From Flavobacterium psychrophilum (lineage in GTDB: Bacteria; Bacteroidota; Bacteroidia; Flavobacteriales; Flavobacteriaceae): a DNA stretch of 7,743 nucleotides. Below are positions 1 to 5,815 of this stretch, piece by piece. The stretch spans positions 1-7,743 of the forward strand of contig CAMBHH010000164.1 in assembly GCA_945866505.1 (NCBI GenBank), read 5' to 3'. The notes beneath the pieces were generated by a model. The model had not been told where the DNA came from and made no database searches. It saw only the letters and a list, made by a program, of their open reading frames with translations. A program made the translations under genes and the position numbers. Each line of letters starts with the position of its first letter. Position 1 is the first letter of the stretch.

Positions 1-98
1 AACGAGGTGTGGTATTCTCCCGAAAAGATGTGATCGCTCAATCTTCGGGTTTTGATTTCTATTTTTCGTACTTTTTTTAAGAGGTCTTTTGTTTCCAT
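1..98 (-). CDS. DUF58 family protein, N-terminal fragment
   Basis: Reading leftwards from an ATG at 98-96 there are 32 open codons to the window edge, beginning METKDLLKKVRKIEIKTRRL and ending SGEYHTS. This basic, helical start followed by SGEYHTS matches what I know of the N-terminus of flavobacterial DUF58 proteins, which carry a von Willebrand A-like domain further on. DUF58 proteins normally sit directly downstream of a MoxR ATPase in Bat-type operons thought to act in envelope stress or assembly of membrane complexes. The MoxR gene is 82 bp upstream on the same strand, as expected. The call rests on a short fragment plus context; the rest of the protein lies outside the window. Confidence 0.8.
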   Translation of the reverse strand, partial: METKDLLKKVRKIEIKTRRLSDHIFSGEYHTS

Positions 99-103
99 TG
101 CTT

Positions 104-178
104 CAGATTGCAGGTTGCAGATAGCAGAACGCAGATTTCAGATTGATGCAATTTCTGCCATCTGAAATCTGCTATCTG
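104..178. repeat. Repeat-rich spacer with imperfect inverted repeat
   Basis: The spacer between the MoxR and DUF58 genes is built from short variants of CAGATT/CAGATA and their complement ATCTG. Positions 118-143 (CAGATAGCAG, a 7-base insert AACGCAG, then ATTTCAGAT) pair with 160-178 (ATCTGAAATCTGCTATCTG) across a 16-base loop. Without the insert the 19-base arms match exactly. In RNA from either strand this would make a long hairpin. There is no T-run after it, so it is not a standard terminator. It could be an RNA processing or stability element between the two genes, or a dispersed intergenic repeat; the sequence alone does not decide. Confidence 0.65.
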
Positions 179-180
179 AT

Positions 181-1185
181 TTAAGGTACTTCAATCTCGT
201 TTACGATTTTGTTGATGATATCAACAGAAGTAATATTTTCTGCTTCGGCTTCATAAGTAATTCCTATTCTGTGACGTAACACATCGTGAACCACCGCGCG
301 AACATCTTCTGGAATTACATATCCACGACGTTTAATAAAAGCGTAGCATTTTGCAGCATTAGCCAAATTGATGCTTCCACGTGGCGAAGAACCAAAACTG
401 ATTAAAGGTTTCAAATCAGCTAATTTGTATTTCTCTGGATAACGAGTGGCGAAAATAATATCAAGTATGTATTTTTCAATTTTTTCGTCCATATAAACCT
501 CACGAACTGCTTCCTGTGCGCGCAAAATTTGTTCTACTGAAACTACAGCATTAACTTTTTCGTAACTCCCTTTTAGATTTTGACGGACTACCATTCTTTC
601 GTCTTCCATTTTTGGATAATCGATAACGGTTTTCAACATAAAACGATCGACTTGCGCTTCTGGCAAAGGATAAGTTCCTTCTTGTTCGATTGGATTTTGT
701 GTAGCCAAGACTAAAAACGGCTTGTCTAATTTGAAAGTAGTGTCGCCAATAGTCACTTGTTTTTCCTGCATCGCTTCTAATAATGCCGATTGTACTTTGG
801 CTGGCGCACGATTAATCTCATCTGCTAGAACGAAATTGGCGAAAATCGGTCCTTTTTTAATAGAAAATTCATTGGATTTGATGTTATAAATCATAGTTCC
901 CACAACATCGGCTGGCAATAAATCAGGTGTAAACTGGATTCTGCTGAACGATCCTTGAACGGCTTGCGCCAAAGTGTTTATCGCTAATGTTTTTGCCAAT
1001 CCGGGAACTCCTTCGAGTAAAATATGTCCTTGCCCTAAAAGTCCAATTAATAAACGCTCAATCATATGTTTTTGACCCACGATTACTTTATTCATTTCCA
1101 TGGTAAGTAAATCGATGAAGGCACTTTCTCTTTCTATTTTTTCATTGATTGCTCTAATGTCCAAAGTCGTTGTATTTTCTTCCAT
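181..1185 (-). CDS. MoxR family AAA+ ATPase
   Basis: This 334-residue protein is a full-length MoxR-type AAA+ ATPase, a cytoplasmic chaperone-like enzyme that uses ATP to remodel or activate partner proteins, often VWA-domain proteins. Visible motifs are Walker A GVPGLAKT (59-66), Walker B FVLADEINRAP (118-128, with D122 and E123), sensor 1 LATQNP (160-165), the EGTYPLPEAQVDRF segment (169-182) and sensor 2 GSSPRG (265-270, arginine 269). The C-terminal lid is present and the length is normal. The start is the ATG at 1185, in the A/T-rich context typical of Bacteroidetes. It is the first gene of a leftward operon with a DUF58 gene 82 bp downstream, the usual moxR-DUF58-bat order. The specific substrate cannot be read from the sequence. 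Confidence 0.95.
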   Translation of the reverse strand: MEENTTTLDIRAINEKIERESAFIDLLTMEMNKVIVGQKHMIERLLIGLLGQGHILLEGVPGLAKTLAINTLAQAVQGSFSRIQFTPDLLPADVVGTMIYNIKSNEFSIKKGPIFANFVLADEINRAPAKVQSALLEAMQEKQVTIGDTTFKLDKPFLVLATQNPIEQEGTYPLPEAQVDRFMLKTVIDYPKMEDERMVVRQNLKGSYEKVNAVVSVEQILRAQEAVREVYMDEKIEKYILDIIFATRYPEKYKLADLKPLISFGSSPRGSINLANAAKCYAFIKRRGYVIPEDVRAVVHDVLRHRIGITYEAEAENITSVDIINKIVNEIEVP

Positions 1186-1232
1186 TTTTGTATTTTAATT
1201 GCAATAATTTGTGTTCGTTTTTTTTGATGGTG

Positions 1233-1266
1233 CAAATTGAATTTTTTTTTATAAGTACGATGTTAA
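1233..1266 (-). promoter_or_regulatory. Candidate promoter of the MoxR operon
   Basis: On the minus strand, TCAATTTG at 1240-1233 matches the Bacteroidetes -7 consensus TAnnTTTG at all but one fixed position. TTAACA at 1266-1261 lies 20 bp upstream, where a -33 element would sit, but it is not the usual TTG. The implied leader is about 40 nt. This is only a suggestion; a stronger match is not visible between 1186 and 1399. Confidence 0.3.
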
Positions 1267-1399
1267 AAAATGGTTAAAACTTCTGACAACTCCTGAATTT
1301 TAAGGATGATTTGTGATAGTATTTTCATAATTTTAAAGTTTTAAAAAAATACTCCCTAAAATCAAAGATTATTAAAATTAAAAACAACCAAAATAAATC

Positions 1400-2272
1400 A
1401 TGAACAAAACACTTTTTTCTAAAATAATCGCTGGAACGATGACCTGGGGTCATTGGGGCAAAAATCTCGACCAACACCAAATGATTGAATTGATGAATTC
1501 TTGTATTGAAACTGGGATAACAACATTTGATCACGCCGATATTTATGGCGGTTATACAACAGAAGCCGCATTTGGCAAAGCTTTTGGCGTAAGTCAAATC
1601 GACCGAAAACAGATACAACTAATTTCGAAATGTGGTATTCAATTGCCCTCAGAAAACAGAAATACTAAAATACACCACTATAATTATTCAAAAGAACATA
1701 TTATTTGGTCCACAGAACAATCGCTTAAAAATTTGAAAACAGATTATTTGGATTTGCTTTTGCTGCACCGACCAAGCCCGTTGATGCAAGTGGATGAAAT
1801 TGCCGAAGCGATTGAAAAGCTCAGAACCGAAGGGAAAATTCTAGATTTTGGTGTTTCGAATTTTACACCCAACCAAACTGATTTAATTCAAACAAAATTG
1901 AAAGTAAATTATAACCAAATTGAGTTTTCTGCCACGCATTTTGAACCCATGCTCGACGGAAGTTTAGATTATATGCAAACCCACAACATTAAGCCATTGT
2001 GCTGGTCTCCAATGGGAAGCATCTTCAAAAAAGTTGATGAGAAATCTATTCGAGTTAAAAATTTGGCGACAAAACTTTCATCAAAATATGATGTTGAAAT
2101 TGATGTTTTATTATTAGCTTGGATTTTGAAACATCCAGCGGGAATTTTACCTGTTTTTGGCACAGCCGATAAGACTAAAATCACTAATTTGATGAAAGCA
2201 ACAGAAGTTGAAATGGAATTAGAAGATTGGTTTGCTTTTTGGATAGAAAGCGCAGGAAATCCGATTCCTTAA
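1400..2272 (+). CDS. Aldo/keto reductase, YdhF type
   Basis: A 290-residue cytosolic aldo/keto reductase that should reduce carbonyl groups with NAD(P)H. The sequence resembles E. coli YdhF throughout: GxMTWGHWG near the start, TTFDHADIYGGY (41-52), ISKCGI (75-80), LLLLHRPSPLM (119-129), FGVSNFTPNQ (150-159), NQIEFS (172-177) and LPVFGT near the end. The catalytic tetrad of the family is complete: D44, Y49, K77 and H123. Length is normal. The physiological substrate of YdhF-type enzymes is unclear to me. The ATG at 1400 is preceded by an A-rich stretch without a Shine-Dalgarno sequence. The next gene, another oxidoreductase, starts 56 bp after the stop, so the two are probably co-transcribed. 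No clear promoter was found in 1186-1399. Confidence 0.93.
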   Translation: MNKTLFSKIIAGTMTWGHWGKNLDQHQMIELMNSCIETGITTFDHADIYGGYTTEAAFGKAFGVSQIDRKQIQLISKCGIQLPSENRNTKIHHYNYSKEHIIWSTEQSLKNLKTDYLDLLLLHRPSPLMQVDEIAEAIEKLRTEGKILDFGVSNFTPNQTDLIQTKLKVNYNQIEFSATHFEPMLDGSLDYMQTHNIKPLCWSPMGSIFKKVDEKSIRVKNLATKLSSKYDVEIDVLLLAWILKHPAGILPVFGTADKTKITNLMKATEVEMELEDWFAFWIESAGNPIP

Positions 2273-2328
2273 AAGATAAAAACAACAAAAATGAAATCAA
2301 TGAAAATGATTTTGAAAAACAATAAACT

Positions 2329-3090
2329 ATGAATAAAATAGCCCTAGTAACTGGAGCGACGAGTGGAATTGGAAGAGCAACTGCAAAAATATTAGCCAAA
2401 AACAATTATAAAATCATTCTCTGCGGACGACGTGAAAATCGATTGAAGGAACTTGAAAAAGAACTTTCAGAATTTACAACAATCCACACTTTGTGCTTTG
2501 ATGTTCGGGATAAAGTAGCTGTTTTTGACAGCATCAATTCATTGCCTTATGACTTTTCTAGAATTGATGTTTTGATTAATAATGCTGGAAATGCACACGG
2601 TTTAAGTCCCATTCAAGACGGCAATTTAGACGATTGGGATACTATGATCGACATCAATGTGAAGGGGCTTTTGTATGTTTCGAAAGCGATAATTCCCCAA
2701 ATGATAGAGCAAAAATCGGGTCACATTATCAACATTGGTTCCATTGCTGGAAAAGAAGTGTATCCGAACGGAAATGTGTATTGCGCTTCAAAATTTGCTG
2801 TTGATGCTCTGAACAAAAGTATGCAAATGGACTTGAATCCTTATGGCATTCGAGTGGGAGCCATTCATCCCGGAATGGTAGAAACCGAGTTCAGCGAAGT
2901 GCGCTTCAAAGGCGACAAAGACAAAGCTGCCAACACCTATAAAGGATTGAAACCCTTGACGCCAGAGGATATTGCTGATATTATTCATTTTGTGGTTTCG
3001 AGACCTTATCATGTAAATATTGCCGATTTGATTGTTTTTCCAACCGCTCAAGCCTCGGCTACGATTGTTAAAAGAGAAGTAATTAGTTAG
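2329..3090 (+). CDS. Short-chain dehydrogenase/reductase, YdfG-like
   Basis: This 253-residue protein is a classical SDR that oxidises or reduces an alcohol/carbonyl pair with NADP(H). Visible are the nucleotide motif TGATSGIG (8-15), CGRR (32-35), whose arginines favour NADP over NAD, D58-V59, NNAG (84-87), and the catalytic tetrad N110, S138, Y151, K155. PGMVETEF (181-188) is the conserved loop after the active site. Overall it resembles YdfG, a 3-hydroxy acid (serine) dehydrogenase of about 248 residues, but substrate choice cannot be read from sequence. It follows the aldo/keto reductase by 56 bp. A 13-codon reading frame starting at ATG 2291 overlaps this start codon as CTATGA, which might allow translational coupling or may be chance. 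Confidence 0.93.
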   Translation: MNKIALVTGATSGIGRATAKILAKNNYKIILCGRRENRLKELEKELSEFTTIHTLCFDVRDKVAVFDSINSLPYDFSRIDVLINNAGNAHGLSPIQDGNLDDWDTMIDINVKGLLYVSKAIIPQMIEQKSGHIINIGSIAGKEVYPNGNVYCASKFAVDALNKSMQMDLNPYGIRVGAIHPGMVETEFSEVRFKGDKDKAANTYKGLKPLTPEDIADIIHFVVSRPYHVNIADLIVFPTAQASATIVKREVIS

Positions 3091-3121
3091 AATTGTTTTT
3101 AGAAGCAATGCATAAAATCGT

Positions 3122-3129
3122 TAACTTTG
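3122..3129 (+). promoter_or_regulatory. -7 box (TAACTTTG) of the antitoxin gene
   Basis: TAACTTTG is an exact match to the Bacteroidetes -7 consensus TAnnTTTG and ends 17 bp before the ATG at 3147. No TTG lies at the ideal upstream distance; the nearest is at 3093-3095 with a 26-bp gap. Its location argues that translation starts at 3147 and not at the earlier in-frame TTG 3093 or ATG 3108, and that the toxin-antitoxin locus has its own promoter apart from the reductase pair. Confidence 0.5.
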
Positions 3130-3146
3130 AAATAAATTCTATAAAA

Positions 3147-3344
3147 ATGGAAATCGCAATACAAAAAAAAGAAATTATAGATTGGATTTTATCCATTGAA
3201 GACCAAGCGGTTTTAAATGAAATTGAAATTCTCAAAAAACAAACTAGTTTCAATTTTGATGAAGAATTTAAAAAAGGAATTTCTGGAGAAGAATTAAAAA
3301 AACGAACTACTGAATTTTTAAAAACACTCCCTTGGAAGAAATAA
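3147..3344 (+). CDS. Small antitoxin-like protein of a type II TA locus
   Basis: This 65-residue, highly charged protein begins MEIAIQKKEIIDWILSIEDQ and ends TTEFLKTLPWKK. The amphipathic helical N-terminus, the central EEFKKGISGEELKKRT stretch and the LPWKK tail resemble small Bacteroidetes antitoxins encoded just before RelE/ParE-type toxins. A toxin-like reading frame overlaps its last 13 bp, a typical TA arrangement. The start at ATG 3147 is preferred because the -7 box at 3122-3129 lies inside the longer reading frame. The antitoxin normally binds the toxin and represses its own operon. The partner toxin here is broken, so this gene is an orphan unless it acts on a toxin elsewhere. The family assignment relies on resemblance and gene order. 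Confidence 0.7.
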   Translation: MEIAIQKKEIIDWILSIEDQAVLNEIEILKKQTSFNFDEEFKKGISGEELKKRTTEFLKTLPWKK

Positions 3345-3762
3345 ATGTTCTTTACAGACCAGAAGTAGAAATGTATTTGAATGAATTGATTTTCGTTTTG
3401 TTTAAAGAAAAATATTTTAGTTATCTAGAAAATTCCATTTTTTATAAAGATAAAATAATCGATTTCATAGAAAGTGATATTGCTAATTTCCATCAAAAAA
3501 AAATTCACTGAAGCCAATAACGATTAATAGTTTTTAAACCACATAGTTCATCAAAAAACATAATTAATAAAGATTTTCATAGGCATTTTATTTACTCATA
3601 GCTATGACCCGAGGCCAAAGGCAGAACAGACGAAGTAAATCTATGATAAGCAACGCGCCTTTCTATTTTAAAAAAGATAATTTTTCTATGTGGTTTAAAC
3701 TTCTTAATACAAATATTACCAATATCATAAACAGCCATTGTGAAGAAACGAAATGGCTTTGA
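3332..3762 (+). pseudogene. RelE/ParE-like toxin gene, split by a palindromic element
   Basis: A reading frame starting at TTG 3332 overlaps the antitoxin end and runs 59 codons to TGA 3509-3511: LEEINVLYRPEVEMYLNELI, then a helical EKYFSYLENSIFYKDKIIDF segment. This resembles the N-terminal half of RelE/ParE-family toxins, which are about 95-110 residues. The frame stops just after a run of nine A residues (3495-3503). About 185 bp later, in another frame, 3697-3759 encode KLLNTNITNIINSHCEETKWL and stop at 3760-3762. This looks like a toxin C-terminus (beta strand, then N-x-H and an acidic tail). The middle ~25-35 codons, which hold much of the toxin core, are missing, and a palindromic element occupies their place. 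No active toxin is expected. The N-terminal match is stronger than the C-terminal one. Confidence 0.65.
3533..3699. mobile_element. MITE-like palindromic element, 167 bp
   Basis: The ends are a perfect 14-bp inverted repeat: TTTAAACCACATAG (3533-3546) and CTATGTGGTTTAAA (3686-3699). Inside, the pentamer CATAG occurs at 3542, 3578 and 3597 and its complement CTATG at 3602, 3641 and 3686, three on each side of a central palindrome CATAGCTATG (3597-3606). Further short stretches can pair, for example AGGC 3581-3584 with GCCT 3657-3660. The hexamer TTAATA flanks the element at 3524-3529 and 3704-3709 and could be a target duplication, though it is A/T-only and not adjacent to the repeat ends. There is no transposase, so any movement would need one supplied in trans. 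I believe similar CACATAG palindromes are dispersed in Flavobacterium genomes, but that is recollection. It interrupts the toxin gene. Confidence 0.7.
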
Positions 3763-3792
3763 ATGCAATCACAAGAGCAAATTGTAACATTG
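3758..3792 (+). promoter_or_regulatory. Candidate promoter overlapping the terminator
   Basis: TAACATTG (3785-3792) matches TAnnTTTG at all but one fixed position, and TTTG (3758-3761) lies 23 bp upstream as a possible -33 element. Transcription would begin near 3799 and give a leader of about 15 nt for the gene at 3814. The box sits in the loop and 3' arm of the terminator hairpin. This is a weak match, offered because the terminator would otherwise isolate the downstream gene from any upstream promoter. Confidence 0.28.
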
Positions 3793-3801
3793 CTCTTTTT
3801 T
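3773..3801 (+). terminator. Rho-independent terminator of the TA locus
   Basis: AAGAGCAA (3773-3780) and TTGCTCTT (3790-3797) form a perfect 8-bp stem around the loop ATTGTAACA, and the T-run continues to 3802. It starts 10 bp after the stop codon of the toxin remnant, so it most likely ended the original antitoxin-toxin transcript. It is only 12 bp upstream of the next start codon, so it may also restrict read-through into that gene. Confidence 0.75.
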
Positions 3802-3813
3802 TATTTTTAAAAA

Positions 3814-4953
3814 ATGATTAACAAACGGCTTCTCATCAAAAACCTATTAGCTCACAATGATGAGAGTAGTTTTTATGATAAAAAACGGCAGTTGAATTTG
3901 CATTCACGTGAAGGAAAAGCCAAATTTTTGAAACACATTTGCGCTTTATCCAATTCGAATCCTGCCAATAATTCTTATATTGTTGTGGGTGTCGAAGATC
4001 ACGATAACGAAATTGTAGGTGATGATTTTTTTGACGACAGTCGGATTCAGAATTTGGTCAATGCTTATCTTGAAAATCCCCCGAAAATTCAATATGAGAA
4101 TGTGCCTTTTCCCAATTTACCCAAAGATAAAGTAATTGGATTGGTGACTATAAAAGCAAAAAGCAAAACTTCTCATTTCAAAAAAGGTATTCATACGATT
4201 CCAGCCAATAGCGTTTTTATTCGTCGTGGAAGTAACACCGTTCCTGTTGAAGGGGAAATTGAGAAAAATTATCAAAACACAGAAACCGTCATTGGTATTG
4301 AAAATAATTCCCGAAACAGCATTGGTTACACGCTGGATGGTGTGATCGATTTTATGAATTTTCGGCATAAAGATATGGCGCCAAAATATAAAGTTTTCAA
4401 GGAATTATTTGTCATTTGTTGGGCTGGTGTTCCTAAAAAATACCGAGAAACCACCTTTCTTTCTCGAGTGGATATTGAATTAATAAACGAGCAAATCAAG
4501 CTGTTTTATTCGGCTCAGGATGTGGTGACGATTACTTTTGATGACGATTCTTTTACGATTATCGAATATGTTCCTTTGGGTTTGAATGATAAAACGAGTT
4601 TTTATCCTTTAGAAAAACAAACCATTTATTTTCACGATAATGGCTATTATAAAATTGACCGAGAATTCCTTTTTCAACCGCCAGAATTTAATAGAAAAAT
4701 GTTGTTTCATATTTATAATTCAAATATTTCTTTGTTGAATAAACTCCAAAAAGGGCTTTCGTTAACCGAGCGCGAACAGAAAGATTTAGAAAATTTGCCC
4801 TCGACATTTATGATTTGTTACCTCAACGGATTTGAAGATGCCAAGCAAAAATTGATTGATGCCAAATTGCTTTTGAAACCTTTCACATCCGTATATTTGT
4901 CGTTTAAAGAAGCTTTGCGGATTTTGAGAAAAATGAAGTATGATGTGCAGTGA
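3814..4953 (+). CDS. AlbA_2 (Schlafen-type) domain protein
   Basis: A 379-residue soluble protein, often labelled ATP-binding protein in flavobacterial genomes. The N-terminal part (about 20-150) looks like an AlbA_2 domain: a helix with KAKFLKHICALSNSNP (35-50), the strand YIVVGVED (55-62) and the closing FIRRGSNTVPV (135-145), equivalent to the IRxGSxT motif of the family. AlbA_2 domains are associated with nucleic-acid binding and, in some Schlafen relatives, nuclease activity; no catalytic residues can be assigned here. The C-terminal ~220 residues contain no motif I recognise and no membrane segment or signal peptide. From memory the protein is conserved across Flavobacteriaceae, which argues for a housekeeping rather than mobile role. 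ATG 3814 is only 12 bp after a terminator T-run, so its promoter is unclear. Confidence 0.8.
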   Translation: MINKRLLIKNLLAHNDESSFYDKKRQLNLHSREGKAKFLKHICALSNSNPANNSYIVVGVEDHDNEIVGDDFFDDSRIQNLVNAYLENPPKIQYENVPFPNLPKDKVIGLVTIKAKSKTSHFKKGIHTIPANSVFIRRGSNTVPVEGEIEKNYQNTETVIGIENNSRNSIGYTLDGVIDFMNFRHKDMAPKYKVFKELFVICWAGVPKKYRETTFLSRVDIELINEQIKLFYSAQDVVTITFDDDSFTIIEYVPLGLNDKTSFYPLEKQTIYFHDNGYYKIDREFLFQPPEFNRKMLFHIYNSNISLLNKLQKGLSLTEREQKDLENLPSTFMICYLNGFEDAKQKLIDAKLLLKPFTSVYLSFKEALRILRKMKYDVQ

Positions 4954-4993
4954 AGAGTTTAGATTTAAAACCTAAGTTATATTCTTTTGATTA

Positions 4994-5001
4994 TACATTT
5001 G
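4994..5001 (+). promoter_or_regulatory. -7 box (TACATTTG) upstream of the LURP-one-like gene
   Basis: TACATTTG is an exact match to the Bacteroidetes -7 consensus and lies 57 bp before the ATG at 5059, implying a leader of about 50 nt. No TTG lies at a good -33 distance, so the match is partial. It would let the gene be transcribed on its own rather than from the AlbA_2 gene. Confidence 0.4.
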
Positions 5002-5045
5002 AAACACTATAAAAGCTAAAGAAAATTTCGTCTATTTACTATTTA

Positions 5046-5612
5046 TGAGCCATTTACGATGAAAATACGAATAAAACAACAGTCTATTTCCTTTGGAAGC
5101 CAATATAAAATCTTCATCGACAACAAAGAAAAATTTTATGCTGAAACTGATGTATTTTCAAAATCAATAATTAATATTTACAAGCCTAATGAACTTCAAC
5201 CAAGTTTTAGAACGTTCAAATCTCTTTACTTCAATTATCCAAAGTATAAAATTGAAATGCCTAACGGTGACCGTATAAAATTTGTATCAAACAATTTTTG
5301 GAGAACGAAATATAGTTTGGAAAAAGAAAATGATATTTATGAATTGTATTGTCACAAAGAACGAAAAGTTTCAGTTTTTAAAAATAACATTCAAATTGCA
5401 TTTTGGGAAAAAGAAGCAATAACATATTTAGTAGGCGATTATTATGAAATAATCGCAAATAAAAATTCCGAGAAAGAACTATTGATTGCTTTATGTTTAA
5501 TTATGGATAATATTCATTCCAAAGGAGGTTTTGTATTTAATGTCGACTTAGGACTAATTTTTATGGAAAAAAAAGAGTTTAATAAAAATTGGAAACCCAA
5601 CTAAATGGCTCA
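5046..5612. repeat. 11-bp inverted repeat framing one gene
   Basis: TGAGCCATTTA at 5046-5056 is the exact reverse complement of TAAATGGCTCA at 5602-5612. The left copy ends 2 bp before the ATG of the enclosed gene and the right copy contains its TAA stop codon. Only the two 11-bp arms are repeated; the span given here includes the gene between them. The arms could mark a moved or invertible segment or could be coincidence. Confidence 0.55.
5059..5604 (+). CDS. Hypothetical protein, possible LURP-one/tubby-like fold
   Basis: This 181-residue protein has no signal peptide and no clear membrane segment. It alternates short predicted strands (MKIRIKQQSISFGSQYKIFI, then YKIEMPNGDRIKFVSNN, then VSVFKNNIQIAFWEKE and YLVGDYYEIIA) and ends with a hydrophobic helix EKELLIALCLIMDNIHS (137-153). 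A beta-rich barrel followed by a central hydrophobic helix is the plan of LURP-one-related/tubby C-terminal proteins, but I see no diagnostic motif, so this is tentative. The gene is visibly richer in A and T than its neighbours. It stands alone: 105 bp after the AlbA_2 gene, 211 bp before the phosphatase gene, with its own possible -7 box and an 11-bp inverted repeat at its edges. Function is unknown. Confidence 0.7.
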   Translation: MKIRIKQQSISFGSQYKIFIDNKEKFYAETDVFSKSIINIYKPNELQPSFRTFKSLYFNYPKYKIEMPNGDRIKFVSNNFWRTKYSLEKENDIYELYCHKERKVSVFKNNIQIAFWEKEAITYLVGDYYEIIANKNSEKELLIALCLIMDNIHSKGGFVFNVDLGLIFMEKKEFNKNWKPN

Positions 5613-5650
5613 AAACCGCGGTTTCAAGAACTTGCCAAGTTTTTGGTAAG
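5613..5650. repeat. Palindrome and adjacent hairpin in the 5605-5815 spacer
   Basis: A perfect 12-bp palindrome AAACCGCGGTTT (5613-5624), GC-rich at its centre, is followed six bases later by CTTGCCAA-GTTT-TTGGTAAG (5631-5650), an 8-bp stem with one G-T pair. No T-run follows directly (TTGAACTTTCC, then TTTTTC), so a terminator for the gene ending at 5604 is possible but weak. The palindrome could be a binding site for a dimeric protein or part of a dispersed repeat. The rest of the 211-bp spacer up to 5815 shows no gene or clear promoter; TATCTTGG at 5681-5688 is one base off the -7 consensus. Confidence 0.45.
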
Positions 5651-5815
5651 TTGAACTTTCCTTTTTCAGTAATAAAGTTTTATCTTGGCAGAGAGAACTC
5701 AGTTCGCTTTTGTCGGTAAATTCGTGAATCGGCCTAACGCTACATTTTTTGAGAAATATAAAGTATGCTTTAAAGAAATTCCAACCAAAAAATTTAGACC
5801 AATAAATAAAATAGA

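Noticed and set aside
3093..3146. N-terminal extension of the antitoxin from TTG 3093 or ATG 3108
   Set aside because: The extension overlaps a perfect -7 promoter box at 3122-3129, and typical antitoxin sequence begins at ATG 3147.
3733..3758. Stem AGCCATT/AATGGCT before the terminator, as part of a small RNA or tandem attenuator
   Set aside because: It lies within the apparent C-terminal codons of the toxin remnant, has a 12-base loop and no T-run, so it is probably incidental.
3814..5604. Two-gene defence system of an AlbA_2 protein plus a tubby-like protein
   Set aside because: The genes are separated by 105 bp with a possible promoter between them, no nuclease or effector motif is visible, and the AlbA_2 protein resembles a widely conserved flavobacterial protein rather than an island gene.
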